Source: Salipiger bermudensis
GTDB taxonomy: Bacteria; Pseudomonadota; Alphaproteobacteria; Rhodobacterales; Rhodobacteraceae
Direction of reading: 5' to 3'
Assembly: GCF_020171625.1 (NCBI RefSeq)
Contig: NZ_JAIUZY010000001.1
Span: 665,267-729,266, forward strand
DNA length: 64,000 nt
Shown here: one piece after another, positions 13,356 to 24,129 of the stretch
Numbering within the stretch: position 1 is the stretch's first letter
Layout: every line of letters starts with the position of its first letter
Program-made: the position numbers and the translations under genes
Notes under the pieces: model-generated
Databases searched by the model: none
What the model was told of the DNA's origin: nothing
The model's input: only the letters and a program-made list of their open reading frames with translations

Positions 13356-14796
13356 TGCACCCTCGCGAAATCCTTGAGCCGCGTCCGCATCAGCCACATG
13401 AAGAGCGCCACCAGCAGGAAGCATACAATCGTGTATGCAAAGCTGTATGCAGCGCCCACGTTGGCATTGGGGCTCTCGAAGAACTTGTTGTAGATCGTCT
13501 GGCTGAACCACTCGGCCTGCAACCCGCGGCTGATGATGCGCGGCACCGAGAAGGCGCCCGCGGCAAGCATGAATGTGGCGATGGTGCCGACCGCAATGCC
13601 CGGCTTGGAATGCGGGATGATGATGCGCAGGTGCACCCGCCACGGGCTCGCCCCGAGATCGCGCGCCGCCTCGATCTGGTTGCGGTCGAGCGTGCTCATG
13701 ACGTTGTAGATCGGGAACACCATGAACAGCACGTAGGTGTAGACGATGACGAGGAACACGGTGCCCGGGAAGCGCTTGAACTGGATCGGCACGTCGATCA
13801 CCCCCAGCCAGTGCAGCAGCCCGTTGATCAGCCCCGAATTGTCGATGATCGTGGTCCAGGCATAGATCCGCATCAGCTCGACGATGGCGTAGGGGATGAT
13901 GAGTCCGAGAAACAGCCAGACCGCCTGCTTCGGCCGGCTGGCCAGCGCCACCTTGTAGGCGATGGGATAGCATAGCAGCAGCGCCAGCGCCGTGGCGATC
14001 ACCGCCTGCAGCAACGTCCGCGTCAGCGTCACGAGGCCGATGCGGCTGTAGGTCTCGCCATCGCGCTCGAAGCGCAGGCCGGTGAGGCTCATGAGTTTGT
14101 TCGAGATCTTGGCGTTCTCGACGGCGCGCTGCGCATCGGATTGCGGGATCAGACGGGCCTCGAACAACGTGGCGAAGTTCGACAGCGTGTAAGGTGAGGC
14201 GCCGGCCTCGGCCTCGCGGATGCGCAGCGAGGCCTCGCGGGCCAGCGTTTCGATCTCTTCGGCAGAGGCGATCTGGTCCGCGATCGGGTCGGTGTCGGAG
14301 ACGCCGAGCCACGGCAGGTCGTAGACCTCGTCAAGCCAGCTTGCGCCGCCGCTTAGCGGCTTGTGGGTGGTCGCGCGGTCGCATTGCAGAATGTAGGGGC
14401 GCGTTGGCGCGGCGCTCTCGGCGCCGCCTGCCCCGCCTGTCATCGACGGGATCGCAAGCCCGCCGGAGGGTGCGGGGTCCGGCGCGCGGCCGGTCATCGA
14501 GGGAATGGCCATGCCGCCCGAGGAGGGCGCGCCGCCCGACATCGACGGGACCGCGAGTCCACCGGACGGCGCCGCCGGGGCCTCGTCGGTCACGTAGGTC
14601 TGCAGCACCGAGATGCAGGTGCGCGCATCCCGCGCCAGCCCCTGCGCCACCGAGCTGTCGAGCGCGCGCGACGGCGCGGTCAGAGCGCGCTCCACCATCG
14701 TCAGCTGCGGCAGCACGATCAGCATCAGCCCCCAGACCGCGGCGGCGAGAAAGAACACCAGCGTCAGGCCCCGGCCATAGCCCTGCAGCAGCCCGC

Positions 14797-14800
<4 letters not shown>
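13352..14800 (-). CDS. Spermidine/putrescine-type ABC permease, PotB-like, with large periplasmic insert
   Basis: This 482-aa permease is about 180 residues longer than usual PotB. A membrane segment at residues 11-31 is followed by a long insert (about 40-250), then five more segments and the EAA loop (RNQIEAARDLGASPWRV). The insert starts with three near-copies of PSGGLAVPSMSGGA at about residues 78-123, followed by a helical segment (ASAEEIETLAREASL). The loop should face the periplasm and contact the binding protein. The gene overlaps both neighbours as ATGA. The insert is the unusual part, and it does not disturb the transport core. Confidence 0.85.
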
Positions 14801-15900
<1,100 letters not shown>

Positions 15901-16010
15901 GGCCTGCTCCGTGGGGTCTTTCGCCGGGCGCCTCGAACGGCACCCCGATGCGTGCGAAGAGCGGGCCGCGCGGCCCGCCCTTGCTTGTCGGACTGGATCA
16001 CGAAGGCCGG

Positions 16011-17135
16011 TCAGGCGTTGGTGATGATCTCGACATACTCGTTGCGGATCGGGTCGAAGAACGGCGTCGAGGCCTGCCACCACCACATGTTGCCCAGCAC
16101 CTCGTCGGTGTAGACCTCGTTGAACTGGCGCTTGAATTCCTCGCTGGCATAATCCGCCGCGCCGATCACCGCAGAGTTGTAGCCGGTGTTGTTGGCGAAC
16201 ATGCCGCCGACTTCCGGCTGCAGCATGAAGTTCATGAAGGCCACCGCCTGCTCCGGGTTGGGCGCATTGCGCAACATGCCCATGGTGTCCATCCAGGTGA
16301 TGATGCCTTCCTTGGGTGCGCGGTAGACGTAATCGGGGTTCTCGCGGTTGAGCAGCAGGCCGGTGGTGTCCCAGGTCTGGCCGATGACGCAGCCGGCATC
16401 CTTGAAGGCGGCGGTCGCCTCGGTTGCGTTGTTCCAGAACGCGCCAAAGTTCTCCTTATTGGAGAGGATCCACTCGGTCACGGCCTTCCAGACGCGGTGC
16501 GCGTCCTCCTCCGATTTGTAGACGTCGAGCATCCGGTTCGAGGGCACCTCGCCGGTGGCATCGAGGTAGAGACCGGCGCCGACGATCACCGACTTCTGGC
16601 GGAAGGCGGCAGCGCCCTTCGCGGCCTCCTGCAGGAACAGGTCGCCATAGGACAGATCGGCATCCGAGATCGGCAGCGCGGCGCGGTTGAGGGTGATGCC
16701 CTCGGTGCCCCAATCATGCGGCAGCAGGATCTGCTTGCCATTGTGCGACGCGCCAAGCGCCACGCTGTCGCGCATGAAGGTGGGATAGATCGCATCGACG
16801 TTCACGTCTGCGGGCACCGGCGCGAAATAGCTCTCGCCGTTTTCGTCGAGATAGTTCACCGCGGTGTCGATCGTGGGGAAGACCACGTCGAAATCGCCGC
16901 CATTGGAGGCACGCACGATCGATTGCGCCTCGTCGTTGGAACCGAAGGTGGTGATCTCGAGCGCGATGCCGGTGTCGGCCTCGAACTTCTCGGCGATGTC
17001 GGGGGTGATGTATTCCTGCCAGACCAGCACCTTGACGGTGCCCGACTGCGCCAGAGCGTCATGCGCGCGCAGCACGACCGGCGCGGCCACCGCGGTGGCG
17101 GTCATCTTCATCGCGGAACGACGGGTGATCTTCAT
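16011..17135 (-). CDS. Periplasmic solute-binding protein, PotD-like
   Basis: Substrate-binding partner of the PotABC-like importer, 374 aa. The N-terminus has a twin-arginine-like signal (ITRRSAMKM, hydrophobic stretch, then DALAQ), so export is probably by Tat or Sec with cleavage near residue 30. The mature protein has the PotD pattern with VLVWQEYITPDI near the start and DVVFPTIDTAVNYL and WMDTMGMLRNAPNP later. It is the first gene of the operon and has the largest gap before the next gene. Spermidine or putrescine is the usual ligand, but related proteins bind other amines. Confidence 0.85.
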   Translation of the reverse strand: MKITRRSAMKMTATAVAAPVVLRAHDALAQSGTVKVLVWQEYITPDIAEKFEADTGIALEITTFGSNDEAQSIVRASNGGDFDVVFPTIDTAVNYLDENGESYFAPVPADVNVDAIYPTFMRDSVALGASHNGKQILLPHDWGTEGITLNRAALPISDADLSYGDLFLQEAAKGAAAFRQKSVIVGAGLYLDATGEVPSNRMLDVYKSEEDAHRVWKAVTEWILSNKENFGAFWNNATEATAAFKDAGCVIGQTWDTTGLLLNRENPDYVYRAPKEGIITWMDTMGMLRNAPNPEQAVAFMNFMLQPEVGGMFANNTGYNSAVIGAADYASEEFKRQFNEVYTDEVLGNMWWWQASTPFFDPIRNEYVEIITNA

Positions 17136-17397
17136 ATCTCTATCCCTTTTATTGGCATCTCGGGCGCTTCGCCTTCGGTGGATCGCCGGGTTACCCGGTT
17201 CGTTGTCATAGCTGTGCCGAAGTTGTAACAAGTGGATGACAGCTGGCAATGGGCTGTTCCGCCTGAAGCTGATCTTTACCCGACGTCGCTCCGGCTTCAA
17301 TCCCCGACTGCACCGCCGCGATCCGGCCGCCTCCGACAGGTCTGGCCCTCGGTCGCAATCCGGTCCAAGAGGGAGACGTCATCCCCGGAGTGTTGCC

Positions 17398-17727
17398 ATG
17401 ACCTATGTGATCCTTGCCTTTGCCGTGCTGGCGGAAACCATCGGGACCGCCGCGTTGCAGGCCAGCCAGCAGTTCACCCGGCCCCTGCCCTCGGTGCTGG
17501 TGGTGATCTCCTACGCGCTGGCGTTCTGGCTGTTGTCGATCGTGCTGCGCAGTTTCCCGGTGGGGATCGCCTACGCGCTGTGGTCGGGGCTCGGCATCGT
17601 GTTCATCGCGATCATCGGCCTGGTGGTCTTCGGGCAGCGCCTCGACTGGCCGGCGATCATCGGCATCGCGCTGATCCTTGCGGGGATCGTGGTGATCAAC
17701 CTGTTCTCCGCGACGACGGGGCACTGA
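17398..17727 (+). CDS. Small multidrug resistance (SMR/EmrE-type) transporter
   Basis: This 109-aa protein has four membrane segments, the normal SMR size. The essential membrane-embedded glutamate is at residue 13 (FAVLAETIGTAAL), the substrate- and proton-binding residue of EmrE. Segments 2-4 include LVVISYALAFWLLS, GIAYALWSGLGIVF and IGIALILAGIVVIN. Such proteins work as antiparallel dimers exporting cationic compounds or guanidinium. The start at 17398 is chosen because it begins the first membrane segment. It stands alone, divergent from potD, and may supply export matching the neighbouring polyamine uptake. Confidence 0.9.
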   Translation: MTYVILAFAVLAETIGTAALQASQQFTRPLPSVLVVISYALAFWLLSIVLRSFPVGIAYALWSGLGIVFIAIIGLVVFGQRLDWPAIIGIALILAGIVVINLFSATTGH

Positions 17728-17868
17728 GGGGGCGACGCGCCTCCGGCTTGGTACGGCGGAACGAGGCCTCGGGTGGTCGATCCCCGATGGCCTGCGATGT
17801 TGCCCGACGACGCAGCGATCGTGCCCTCACTCCGAAAAACGCCTTCAGCACCCTCAAGCGGCTTTTCG

Positions 17869-18101
17869 GAGGCGTCGCCGCGCCGTCGCCGGCCAGCGGG
17901 GTGACAATCCGAGAGACGAACCTCGTGTCGTACGCCCGCCAAATCCGAAACTCCTCGACACCTGGTGCCCGGCCCGACCAAATCGCCCGCCGGAGACACG
18001 CTGTCAGCAGGACGATGGCGCAGCGGCCTGCGGCCTTGAGCCCGCGCTCAGGGCCTGTTCGCTCCTCCGCCCTGGCGGCCCCGGGACGCAACGTTCACCA
18101 G
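17869..18101 (+). repeat. Diverged repeat, copy B (with intergenic region 17728-18248)
   Basis: The roughly 520-bp gap before typA contains no gene I can support. Its middle part is a degraded relative of 12215-12456 in the same orientation (for example ATCCGAGAGACGAACCTC against ATCCGACAGACGAGCCTC). Together the two copies bracket the pot operon and the SMR gene as direct repeats. The typA promoter and leader should lie in its right end. Confidence 0.45.
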
Positions 18102-18248
18102 CCAACCCGACCGTCCGCGCCCCCTGCCCGGACACGTATCGATAGGAAACGCATCGCCAGTATATGAAGGCGCAGCGGGCAAGCGGCTTGCCTTTTGCAG
18201 GGTTCCCCGTTAGGGGGCGCGCAACCCTCCCCTTTAAAGGCTCTCCTT

Positions 18249-20066
18249 ATGGACCTGCGCAATATCGCAATCATCGCTCACGTGGACCACGGCAAGACCA
18301 CGCTTGTCGACGAATTGCTGAAACAATCCGGCGCATTCCGCGAAAACCAGGCCGTCGCCGAGCGCGCGATGGACAGCAACGACCTCGAGCGCGAGCGCGG
18401 CATCACGATCTTTGCCAAGCCGACCTCGGTCGAGTGGAAGAACACCCGCATCAACATCGTCGACACCCCGGGCCACGCCGATTTCGGCGGCGAGGTGGAG
18501 CGCATCCTGAGCATGGTCGACGGTGTCGTCCTGCTGGTCGATGCCGCCGAAGGCCCGATGCCGCAGACCAAGTTCGTGACCTCCAAGGCGCTGGCGCTCG
18601 GCCTGCGTCCGATCGTGGTGCTCAACAAGGTCGACAAGCCCGACGCCGAGCCCGACCGCGCGCTCGACGAGTGCTTCGACCTCTTCGCCTCGCTCGATGC
18701 CGACGAAGACCAGCTCGACTTCCCGCACATGTACGCCTCGGGCCGCAACGGCTGGGCCGACAGCGAGCTCGACGGCCCGCGCAAGGATCTCTCGGCGCTG
18801 TTCAGCCTGATCGTCAACCACGTGCCCGCGCCGAAGCAGATCAAGCATTACGACGACGACTTCCGGATGCTGGCCACCACGCTGGGCTCCGACCCGTTCG
18901 TCGGCCGCCTGCTGACCGGTCGGATCGAGACCGGCCGCGTCAAGGTGGGCCAGACGGTGCAGGCGATCAGCCGCATCGGCCAGAAGATCGAGCAGTTCCG
19001 CGTCACCCGCGTGCAGGCCTTCCGCGGCCTGGCGCAGGCCGACATCGAAGAGGGCCTCGCGGGCGATATCGTCAGCCTCGCCGGCATGTCGAAGGCCACC
19101 GTGGCCGACACGATCTGCGCGCTGGCGGTGGACGAGCCGCTCGACGCCCAGCCGATCGACCCGCCGACCATCACCGTGACCTTCGGCATCAACGACAGCC
19201 CGCTCGCCGGGCGTGACGGCAAGAAGGTGCAGTCGCGCGTAATCCGCGAGCGCCTGATGAAGGAAGCCGAGGGCAACGTGGCGATCAAGATCGCCGACAC
19301 CCCCGGCGGCGAGGCGTTCGAGGTCTCGGGCCGCGGCGAACTGCAGATGGGCGTCCTGATCGAGAACATGCGCCGCGAGGGCTTCGAGCTCAGCATCTCG
19401 CGCCCGCAGGTCATCATGAAGGAAGAGGACGGCCAGCTCATGGAGCCGGTCGAGGAAGCCACCATCGACGTCGACGACGAGTATTCGGGCGCGGTGATCG
19501 AGAAGCTGACCGGCAACCGCAAGGGCGAGTTGGTCGAGATGCGCCCCGCCGGCGCCGGCAAGACGCGGATCATCGCGCATGTGCCCTCGCGCGGCCTGAT
19601 CGGCTATCACGGCGAGTTCCTGACCGACACCCGCGGCACCGGCGTCCTGAACCGCGTGTTCCACGGCTGGACCCCGCACAAGGGCTCGATCCCGGGCCGT
19701 CGTGCCGGCGTGCTGATCTCGATGGAGAACGGCGAGGCGGTGGCCTACGCGCTGTGGAACCTCGAGGACCGCGGCAAGATGTTCCTCGGGGCGCAGGCGC
19801 CGGTCTATCAGGGCATGATCATCGGCGAGCATTCCCGCGACAACGACCTCGAGGTGAACCCGCTCAAGGGCAAGAAGCTCACCAACGTGCGCGCCTCGGG
19901 CACGGATGAGGCGGTGCGCCTGACCACCCCGGTGACGCTGAGCCTCGAAGAGGCGATCGCCTATATCAACGACGACGAACTGGTCGAGGTGACGCCGAGC
20001 GCCATCCGCCTGCGCAAGCGCTTCCTCGATCCGCACGAGCGCAAGCGCATGTCGAAGGGCCAATAA
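18249..20066 (+). CDS. typA: Ribosome-associated GTPase TypA/BipA
   Basis: Translational GTPase of 605 aa, the standard TypA length, that binds the 70S ribosome and supports stress or low-temperature growth. GTPase motifs: G1 [10 protein letters not shown] near residue 10, G2 RGITI, G3 [12 protein letters not shown]4 NKVDK. Domains II and III follow, then the TypA-specific C-terminal domain ([18 protein letters not shown]). The start at 18249 (MDLRNIAII) is the family start, and a longer open frame upstream is not credible. A strong terminator follows. Confidence 0.97.
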   Translation: MDLRNIAIIAHVDHGKTTLVDELLKQSGAFRENQAVAERAMDSNDLERERGITIFAKPTSVEWKNTRINIVDTPGHADFGGEVERILSMVDGVVLLVDAAEGPMPQTKFVTSKALALGLRPIVVLNKVDKPDAEPDRALDECFDLFASLDADEDQLDFPHMYASGRNGWADSELDGPRKDLSALFSLIVNHVPAPKQIKHYDDDFRMLATTLGSDPFVGRLLTGRIETGRVKVGQTVQAISRIGQKIEQFRVTRVQAFRGLAQADIEEGLAGDIVSLAGMSKATVADTICALAVDEPLDAQPIDPPTITVTFGINDSPLAGRDGKKVQSRVIRERLMKEAEGNVAIKIADTPGGEAFEVSGRGELQMGVLIENMRREGFELSISRPQVIMKEEDGQLMEPVEEATIDVDDEYSGAVIEKLTGNRKGELVEMRPAGAGKTRIIAHVPSRGLIGYHGEFLTDTRGTGVLNRVFHGWTPHKGSIPGRRAGVLISMENGEAVAYALWNLEDRGKMFLGAQAPVYQGMIIGEHSRDNDLEVNPLKGKKLTNVRASGTDEAVRLTTPVTLSLEEAIAYINDDELVEVTPSAIRLRKRFLDPHERKRMSKGQ

Positions 20067-20097
20067 GCCTCCGGCATCTTTCCGGGACACAAACGTC

Positions 20098-20126
20098 GGG
20101 GCGGGCCATCGCGGCCCGCCCCTTTT
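20098..20126 (+). terminator. Terminator after typA
   Basis: GGGGCGGGCC (20098-20107) pairs perfectly with GGCCCGCCCC (20113-20122) over a five-base loop and is followed by TTTT. It lies 32 bp after the typA stop. Confidence 0.85.
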
Positions 20127-20512
20127 CTTTCGCAAGCCGAAGCAGCTAAGCCTTGGCGCTCATGTCCCGTACTCCCTGAGGGTCAGGCCTTACGCGACTC
20201 CGGCTCCGGCCCGCCTCCATAAGCGCGTGGAAACGTCCACCCAGACCAGCACGCCGAGATCTCCAAGGCCACGCCTTCCACCCATGCCAACACCGGGACG
20301 CCACAAGCCTGCTGCACGCGCAGATGCCGCGCCAAACCCGCAGCCCGCTCCACGCCGACCACCCCAACCGGCACGCCGATGTCGACACCCATCCCGCCAA
20401 TGCAGACACCGTTTCGCCGCGTATCCGCTGCAACCCACCATGACACACAAGGCACCGCACCCTCAGCCCCCGCGATACCGCACTACGGCAACCGCCTCGC
20501 GCCACGCCCTGC

Positions 20513-20610
20513 TCTTCTCTGGTTTCAAAATACCTCGGGGAGCGCGAGGGGCAGCGCCCCTCGCATCGGGCGACGGCCCGAAGGGCCGGCGCAATCCCTC
20601 AGGTCACAGG
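20513..20610. repeat. REP-like palindromic element; region 20130-20610 otherwise empty
   Basis: The element begins GGTTTCAAAATACCTCGGGG and continues with nested hairpins (GCGAGGGGC-AGC-GCCCCTCGC and GGCCCGAAGGGCC). Relatives lie at 26,478, 52,700, 63,757 and 63,812. It sits at the 3' side of the esterase gene. The C-rich stretch before it (20140-20510) has no gene I can support and shows unusual C/A-rich composition. Confidence 0.6.
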
Positions 20611-20617
20611 CGCGGCT

Positions 20618-21283
20618 TCAGAACCCGCACTTGTCGCGCAGAAAGGCCAGCGCCACCGATAGCCCGTCCGGCGCGATGCCGTGGGCAGTCCCCTTCTGGA
20701 CATGGGCGAAGACCTCTTTCCACCCGGCACCCTGCAGCGCCTCGGCGGCAGCGGGCAGCGACTCGGGCGGCACCACGTCGTCCTGATCCCCATGCACCAG
20801 CAGCACCGGCGGGCGCGAGACCACCTCGTCCTCGAGCAGCTCGGGCTGCAGCAGCCGGCCCGAGAAGGCCACGACGCCCGCGACCTCGTCCTCGCGGCGC
20901 GGCGCCACGTGCAGCGCCATCATGGTGCCCTGCGAAAACCCGAACAGCGCCACCTGCTCCGGCAGCAGATCCTCGTCGACCATCAGCGCGTCGAGAAAGG
21001 CGTCGAGATCGGCAACCGCGCGGCTCATGCCCTGCATCGCCTCCTCCTCGGAGGAGGCGTCGATCCACGGGATCGGGAACCACTGGAAGCCCATCGGCGC
21101 GCCGGCACAGGCCTCGGGGGCGTCGGGCGCCACGAAGAGCGTGTCGGGCAGATGCTCGGCCAGCGGATCGGCCAGCCCCAGAAGGTCGGCCCCGTTGGCG
21201 CCGTAGCCGTGCAGGAACACCACGCAGGAGCGTGTCTCGCCCGAGACGGGCTCCTTGCGGCCGGTTTGCAGAACGCGCGTCAT
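20618..21283 (-). CDS. Phospholipase/carboxylesterase-family alpha/beta hydrolase
   Basis: This 221-aa esterase has an alpha/beta-hydrolase fold: oxyanion segment FLHGYGANG, nucleophile Ser117 in GFSQGT, Asp169 in HGDQDDVV and His201 in GTAHGI. It belongs to the carboxylesterase/lysophospholipase family, which hydrolyses short acyl esters or deacylates proteins. No signal peptide is visible, so it is cytoplasmic. It overlaps the DNA glycosylase gene by ATGA, so the two are co-transcribed. The natural substrate cannot be read from sequence. Confidence 0.88.
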   Translation of the reverse strand: MTRVLQTGRKEPVSGETRSCVVFLHGYGANGADLLGLADPLAEHLPDTLFVAPDAPEACAGAPMGFQWFPIPWIDASSEEEAMQGMSRAVADLDAFLDALMVDEDLLPEQVALFGFSQGTMMALHVAPRREDEVAGVVAFSGRLLQPELLEDEVVSRPPVLLVHGDQDDVVPPESLPAAAEALQGAGWKEVFAHVQKGTAHGIAPDGLSVALAFLRDKCGF

Positions 21284-21909
21284 ACGATCCCCTCTCGCTG
21301 TTTTGCCACATGGTAGTAGGCCCAGAGCGCCCGCGCCGCAACCGATCTCCACGGGCTCCAGGCCTCGGCCATGCGGCGCAGTTCCCGCTCCTTCGGACGC
21401 GCCTCGAGCCCGAACAGCAGCCGGGCCGCCTCCTGCAGCGCGAGATCGCCCGGCGCGAAGACATCCGCGCGCCCGAGCGAGAACATCGCGTAGATCTCCG
21501 CGGTCCAGATGCCGATGCCCTTCACCGCCACCAGCGTGCTCACCACCTCGTCGGTGGGCGCGCTCCGAAGGGCCTCGAAATCGATCCCCGCCTCGGCCAG
21601 CGCGCGCGCGTAGCCCGCCTTCTGCCGCGACAGGCCGAGCGCCCGCAGCCCGGCCTCGTCGGTGGCGCGGATCGCGTCGGGCGTGGTCATGCCCGCCGCC
21701 TCGAGCCGGGCCCAGATCGCCCGCGCCGAGGCGACGCTGACCTGCTGGCTGACGATGGCCGAAAGGAGCTGCGCGAAGCCGTCCGGGCGGCGCCGCAGCG
21801 GCAGCGGCCCGGTCAGCGCCACGGCCTCGGCAAAGCGCGGCTCGACAGCGCAGAGCCAGTCGACCCCCTCGGCCACGCAGGCCTCCGTCTCGATGATGCG
21901 TCCGACCAT
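21280..21909 (-). CDS. DNA-3-methyladenine glycosylase II (AlkA-type HhH-GPD)
   Basis: This 209-aa base-excision-repair glycosylase removes alkylated bases. The helix-hairpin-helix is VKGIGIWTAEI (129-139) and the catalytic Asp155 lies in VFAPGDLALQ. The AIVSQQVSVASA helix near residue 51 is typical of this family. It lacks the N-terminal TBP-like domain of E. coli AlkA, so it is the short form. The start at 21909 is an ATG with the family N-terminus. It is the first gene of a two-gene operon with the esterase. Confidence 0.88.
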   Translation of the reverse strand: MVGRIIETEACVAEGVDWLCAVEPRFAEAVALTGPLPLRRRPDGFAQLLSAIVSQQVSVASARAIWARLEAAGMTTPDAIRATDEAGLRALGLSRQKAGYARALAEAGIDFEALRSAPTDEVVSTLVAVKGIGIWTAEIYAMFSLGRADVFAPGDLALQEAARLLFGLEARPKERELRRMAEAWSPWRSVAARALWAYYHVAKQREGIV

Positions 21910-22088
21910 GTCGTCCTCCCTGTGGTTTGGCCTGCGATCCGACCGGTAATCAGTGCGGACGCCGGCCCTCTGCTTTGCGCTGACTCTAGGCCCGCGGTCC
22001 TGCGGCCCTGGTCCGCGCGACACAGCGCCAACCTGCCACACCGCCTGCCTCTTGCCCTACCAGCCATCTCCGCCTACCGCTATGGCCC

Positions 22089-23303
22089 ATGGAGACCACG
22101 CAAGATAGCCGCGCCAAGCGCAACGTGATCGTGCTGGTGATGGCGCAGGCCATCCTGGGCGCGCAGATGCCGATGATTTTCACCATCGGCGGGCTGGCCG
22201 GCCAGTCGCTGGCCCTCAATGCCTGCTTCGCCACCCTGCCGATCTCGCTGATCGTGCTCGGCTCGATGTGCGCCGCCACCCCGGTCTCGGCCTTCATGCA
22301 GCGCTTCGGACGGCGCGCGGGCTTCGCGCTCGGCGCCCTTGGCGGCGCGCTCGGCGGCGCGGTGGGCGCCTACGGCCTCTACATCGCCTCCTTCCCGGTG
22401 TTCCTCGCCGGCAGCTTCCTCACCGGCATCTACATGTCGGCGCAGGGCTTCTACCGGTTTGCCGCCGCCGACACCGCCTCCGAGGCGTTCCGCCCCAAGG
22501 CGATCTCCTACGTCATGGCGGGCGGCCTGCTGGCGGCGGTGCTGGGCCCGCAGCTGGTCAAGTGGACCGCGGATGCCTTCGTGATCCCGTTCCTCGGCAC
22601 CTATGCCGCGGTCATCGCGCTCAACCTCTTGGGCGCGCTGGTGTTCCTGTTCCTCGACATCCCGAAGCCCCCCGTTCCGTCCGAAGACGCCCCCAAGGGC
22701 CGCAGCCGGCGCGAGCTTCTGGCCACCCCGCGCATCGCCGTCGCGGTGATCTGCGCCGCCGTCAGCTACGCGCTGATGAACCTCGTGATGACCTCGACAC
22801 CGCTGGCCGTGGTCGGCTGCGGCTTCGAGACCGCAGATGCCGCCAATATCGTCACCGCCCACGTTCTGGCGATGTATGTGCCGTCCTTCTTCACCGGCCA
22901 CATGATCGCGCGCTTCGGCGTCGAGAAGATCGTGGCGCTCGGCCTCGTGATCCTCGCCGGCGCCGGCGGCGTGGCGCTCACAGGGGTGGAGCTCGAGCGG
23001 TTCTTCGTGGCGCTGGTGCTGCTGGGCGTGGGCTGGAATTTCGGCTTCATCGGCGCCACCACCATGCTCGCCGCCGCCCACGCGCCGCATGAGCGCGGAC
23101 GGATGCAGGGGCTGAACGACCTGCTGGTCTTCGGCGCGGTCACCAGCGCCTCGCTGGCCTCGGGCGGGCTGATGAATTGTTCCGGCGGCAGCGCGCAGGA
23201 GGGCTGGACCGCGGTCAACATGGCGATGGCGCCGTTCCTGATGCTGGCGGGCGGCGCGCTGATCTGGCTGATCCTCAGCCCGCGCGCGCAACCGGCCGAG
23301 TAA
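22089..23303 (+). CDS. Major facilitator superfamily transporter
   Basis: This 404-aa membrane protein has 12 predicted segments (for example VIVLVMAQAILGAQMPMIF and FPVFLAGSFLTGIYM). A central hydrophilic loop near residue 205 (DAPKGRSRRELLATPR) divides the two halves. Segment 4-5 motifs match a drug or small-molecule exporter group (GRRAGFALGALGGALGG as the loop 2-3 motif). It is divergent from the glycosylase gene and 11 bp before a convergent gene. The substrate is unknown. Confidence 0.88.
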   Translation: METTQDSRAKRNVIVLVMAQAILGAQMPMIFTIGGLAGQSLALNACFATLPISLIVLGSMCAATPVSAFMQRFGRRAGFALGALGGALGGAVGAYGLYIASFPVFLAGSFLTGIYMSAQGFYRFAAADTASEAFRPKAISYVMAGGLLAAVLGPQLVKWTADAFVIPFLGTYAAVIALNLLGALVFLFLDIPKPPVPSEDAPKGRSRRELLATPRIAVAVICAAVSYALMNLVMTSTPLAVVGCGFETADAANIVTAHVLAMYVPSFFTGHMIARFGVEKIVALGLVILAGAGGVALTGVELERFFVALVLLGVGWNFGFIGATTMLAAAHAPHERGRMQGLNDLLVFGAVTSASLASGGLMNCSGGSAQEGWTAVNMAMAPFLMLAGGALIWLILSPRAQPAE

Positions 23304-23314
23304 CGCGCGCCGGC

Positions 23315-24100
23315 TCAGACCCGCCCGGTCAGCGCCGCGCGCATGAGGCCGGTGCGTCGGCGGAACTCCGACAGCTGGAGCGTGCCCTCGGCCACCCGCT
23401 GCGGCTCCTGTGCGGCCTGCTTCAGCAGCGGCCCGGCCTGCCAGCCCGCGAGCAGCGCAGCCCGCGCGGGCCGGTCGACCTCGCCAAGCCGCGTCCGGGC
23501 GCGCTCCAGCCGCTCGAGACCGCCCTGCGCCAGCGCGACGACCGCCTCAGGGCGCCCGTCGACCAGCGGCACCCGCCCCTTCGCTTCGAGCTCCGGCACG
23601 GCGCGCAGGAACTGCGCCAGCCCCGCCGCGTAGCCCAGATCGAGCGCCACCGCCTCGGGCATCGCCCCGAGCGCGCGCCCCGCCGCCAGCACCAGCTCGC
23701 CCGAGGTCTCCTCGAGATAGCGGGTGAAATGGGCCTCATCCTCGAAGGCATCGCGGTAGATATCCCAGCGCCGCGCCCCCACCAGCCGGTCGAGCCGCGC
23801 AGCACTCTCGGGGTCCAGCACCCGGGCCAGCGGCGTCACCACCTCGTGGCGCCGCACCGTGCCGGCCTTGCGGATTTCCTCGAGCGCGTCGCGCCACCAC
23901 TGCAGGCGCATCTCCGCGATCATGCTCTCCTGCGTGACCCACGGCGCGCGCGCCACCTCGAGATTGAAGGCATAGAGCGGGAACAGCACGGCCCGCGCCC
24001 CGACCGGTGCCGCCATCGCGGCGGCGAAGCGGTCGGGGTCGCCGCGCTCGACGAGCCGGGCGCAGGCGGTGAGATCGTCATCGAAGTCCATGCCGCTCAC
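23315..24100 (-). CDS. Squalene/phytoene synthase-like protein (NDUFAF6-like), catalysis doubtful
   Basis: This 261-aa protein of the squalene/phytoene synthase superfamily contains LFPLYAFNLEVARA and EMRLQWWRDALEEIRKAG, a pattern typical of the NDUFAF6-like branch. The DxxxD metal motif of active prenyltransferases is not visible in either expected place. It may therefore be an assembly factor type rather than an enzyme, as NDUFAF6 is for complex I (family knowledge). A start at 24100 or at 24091 is possible. It overlaps no neighbour and is followed by a convergent MFS gene. Confidence 0.75.
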   Translation of the reverse strand: MSGMDFDDDLTACARLVERGDPDRFAAAMAAPVGARAVLFPLYAFNLEVARAPWVTQESMIAEMRLQWWRDALEEIRKAGTVRRHEVVTPLARVLDPESAARLDRLVGARRWDIYRDAFEDEAHFTRYLEETSGELVLAAGRALGAMPEAVALDLGYAAGLAQFLRAVPELEAKGRVPLVDGRPEAVVALAQGGLERLERARTRLGEVDRPARAALLAGWQAGPLLKQAAQEPQRVAEGTLQLSEFRRRTGLMRAALTGRV

Positions 24101-24129
24101 CTAGGCCGCACGGGCCGGAAAGGAAAGGC

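Noticed and set aside
12480..14312. A long minus-strand frame running through the end of potB and all of potC
   Set aside because: Its first half is the out-of-frame shadow of potB. Only the last 291 codons (from 13355) match a permease, and they start with an ATGA overlap.
20146..20505. Minus-strand frames between typA and the esterase gene
   Set aside because: Trp/Arg/Gly-biased shadow of C-rich DNA with no ribosome binding site and no consistent domain pattern.
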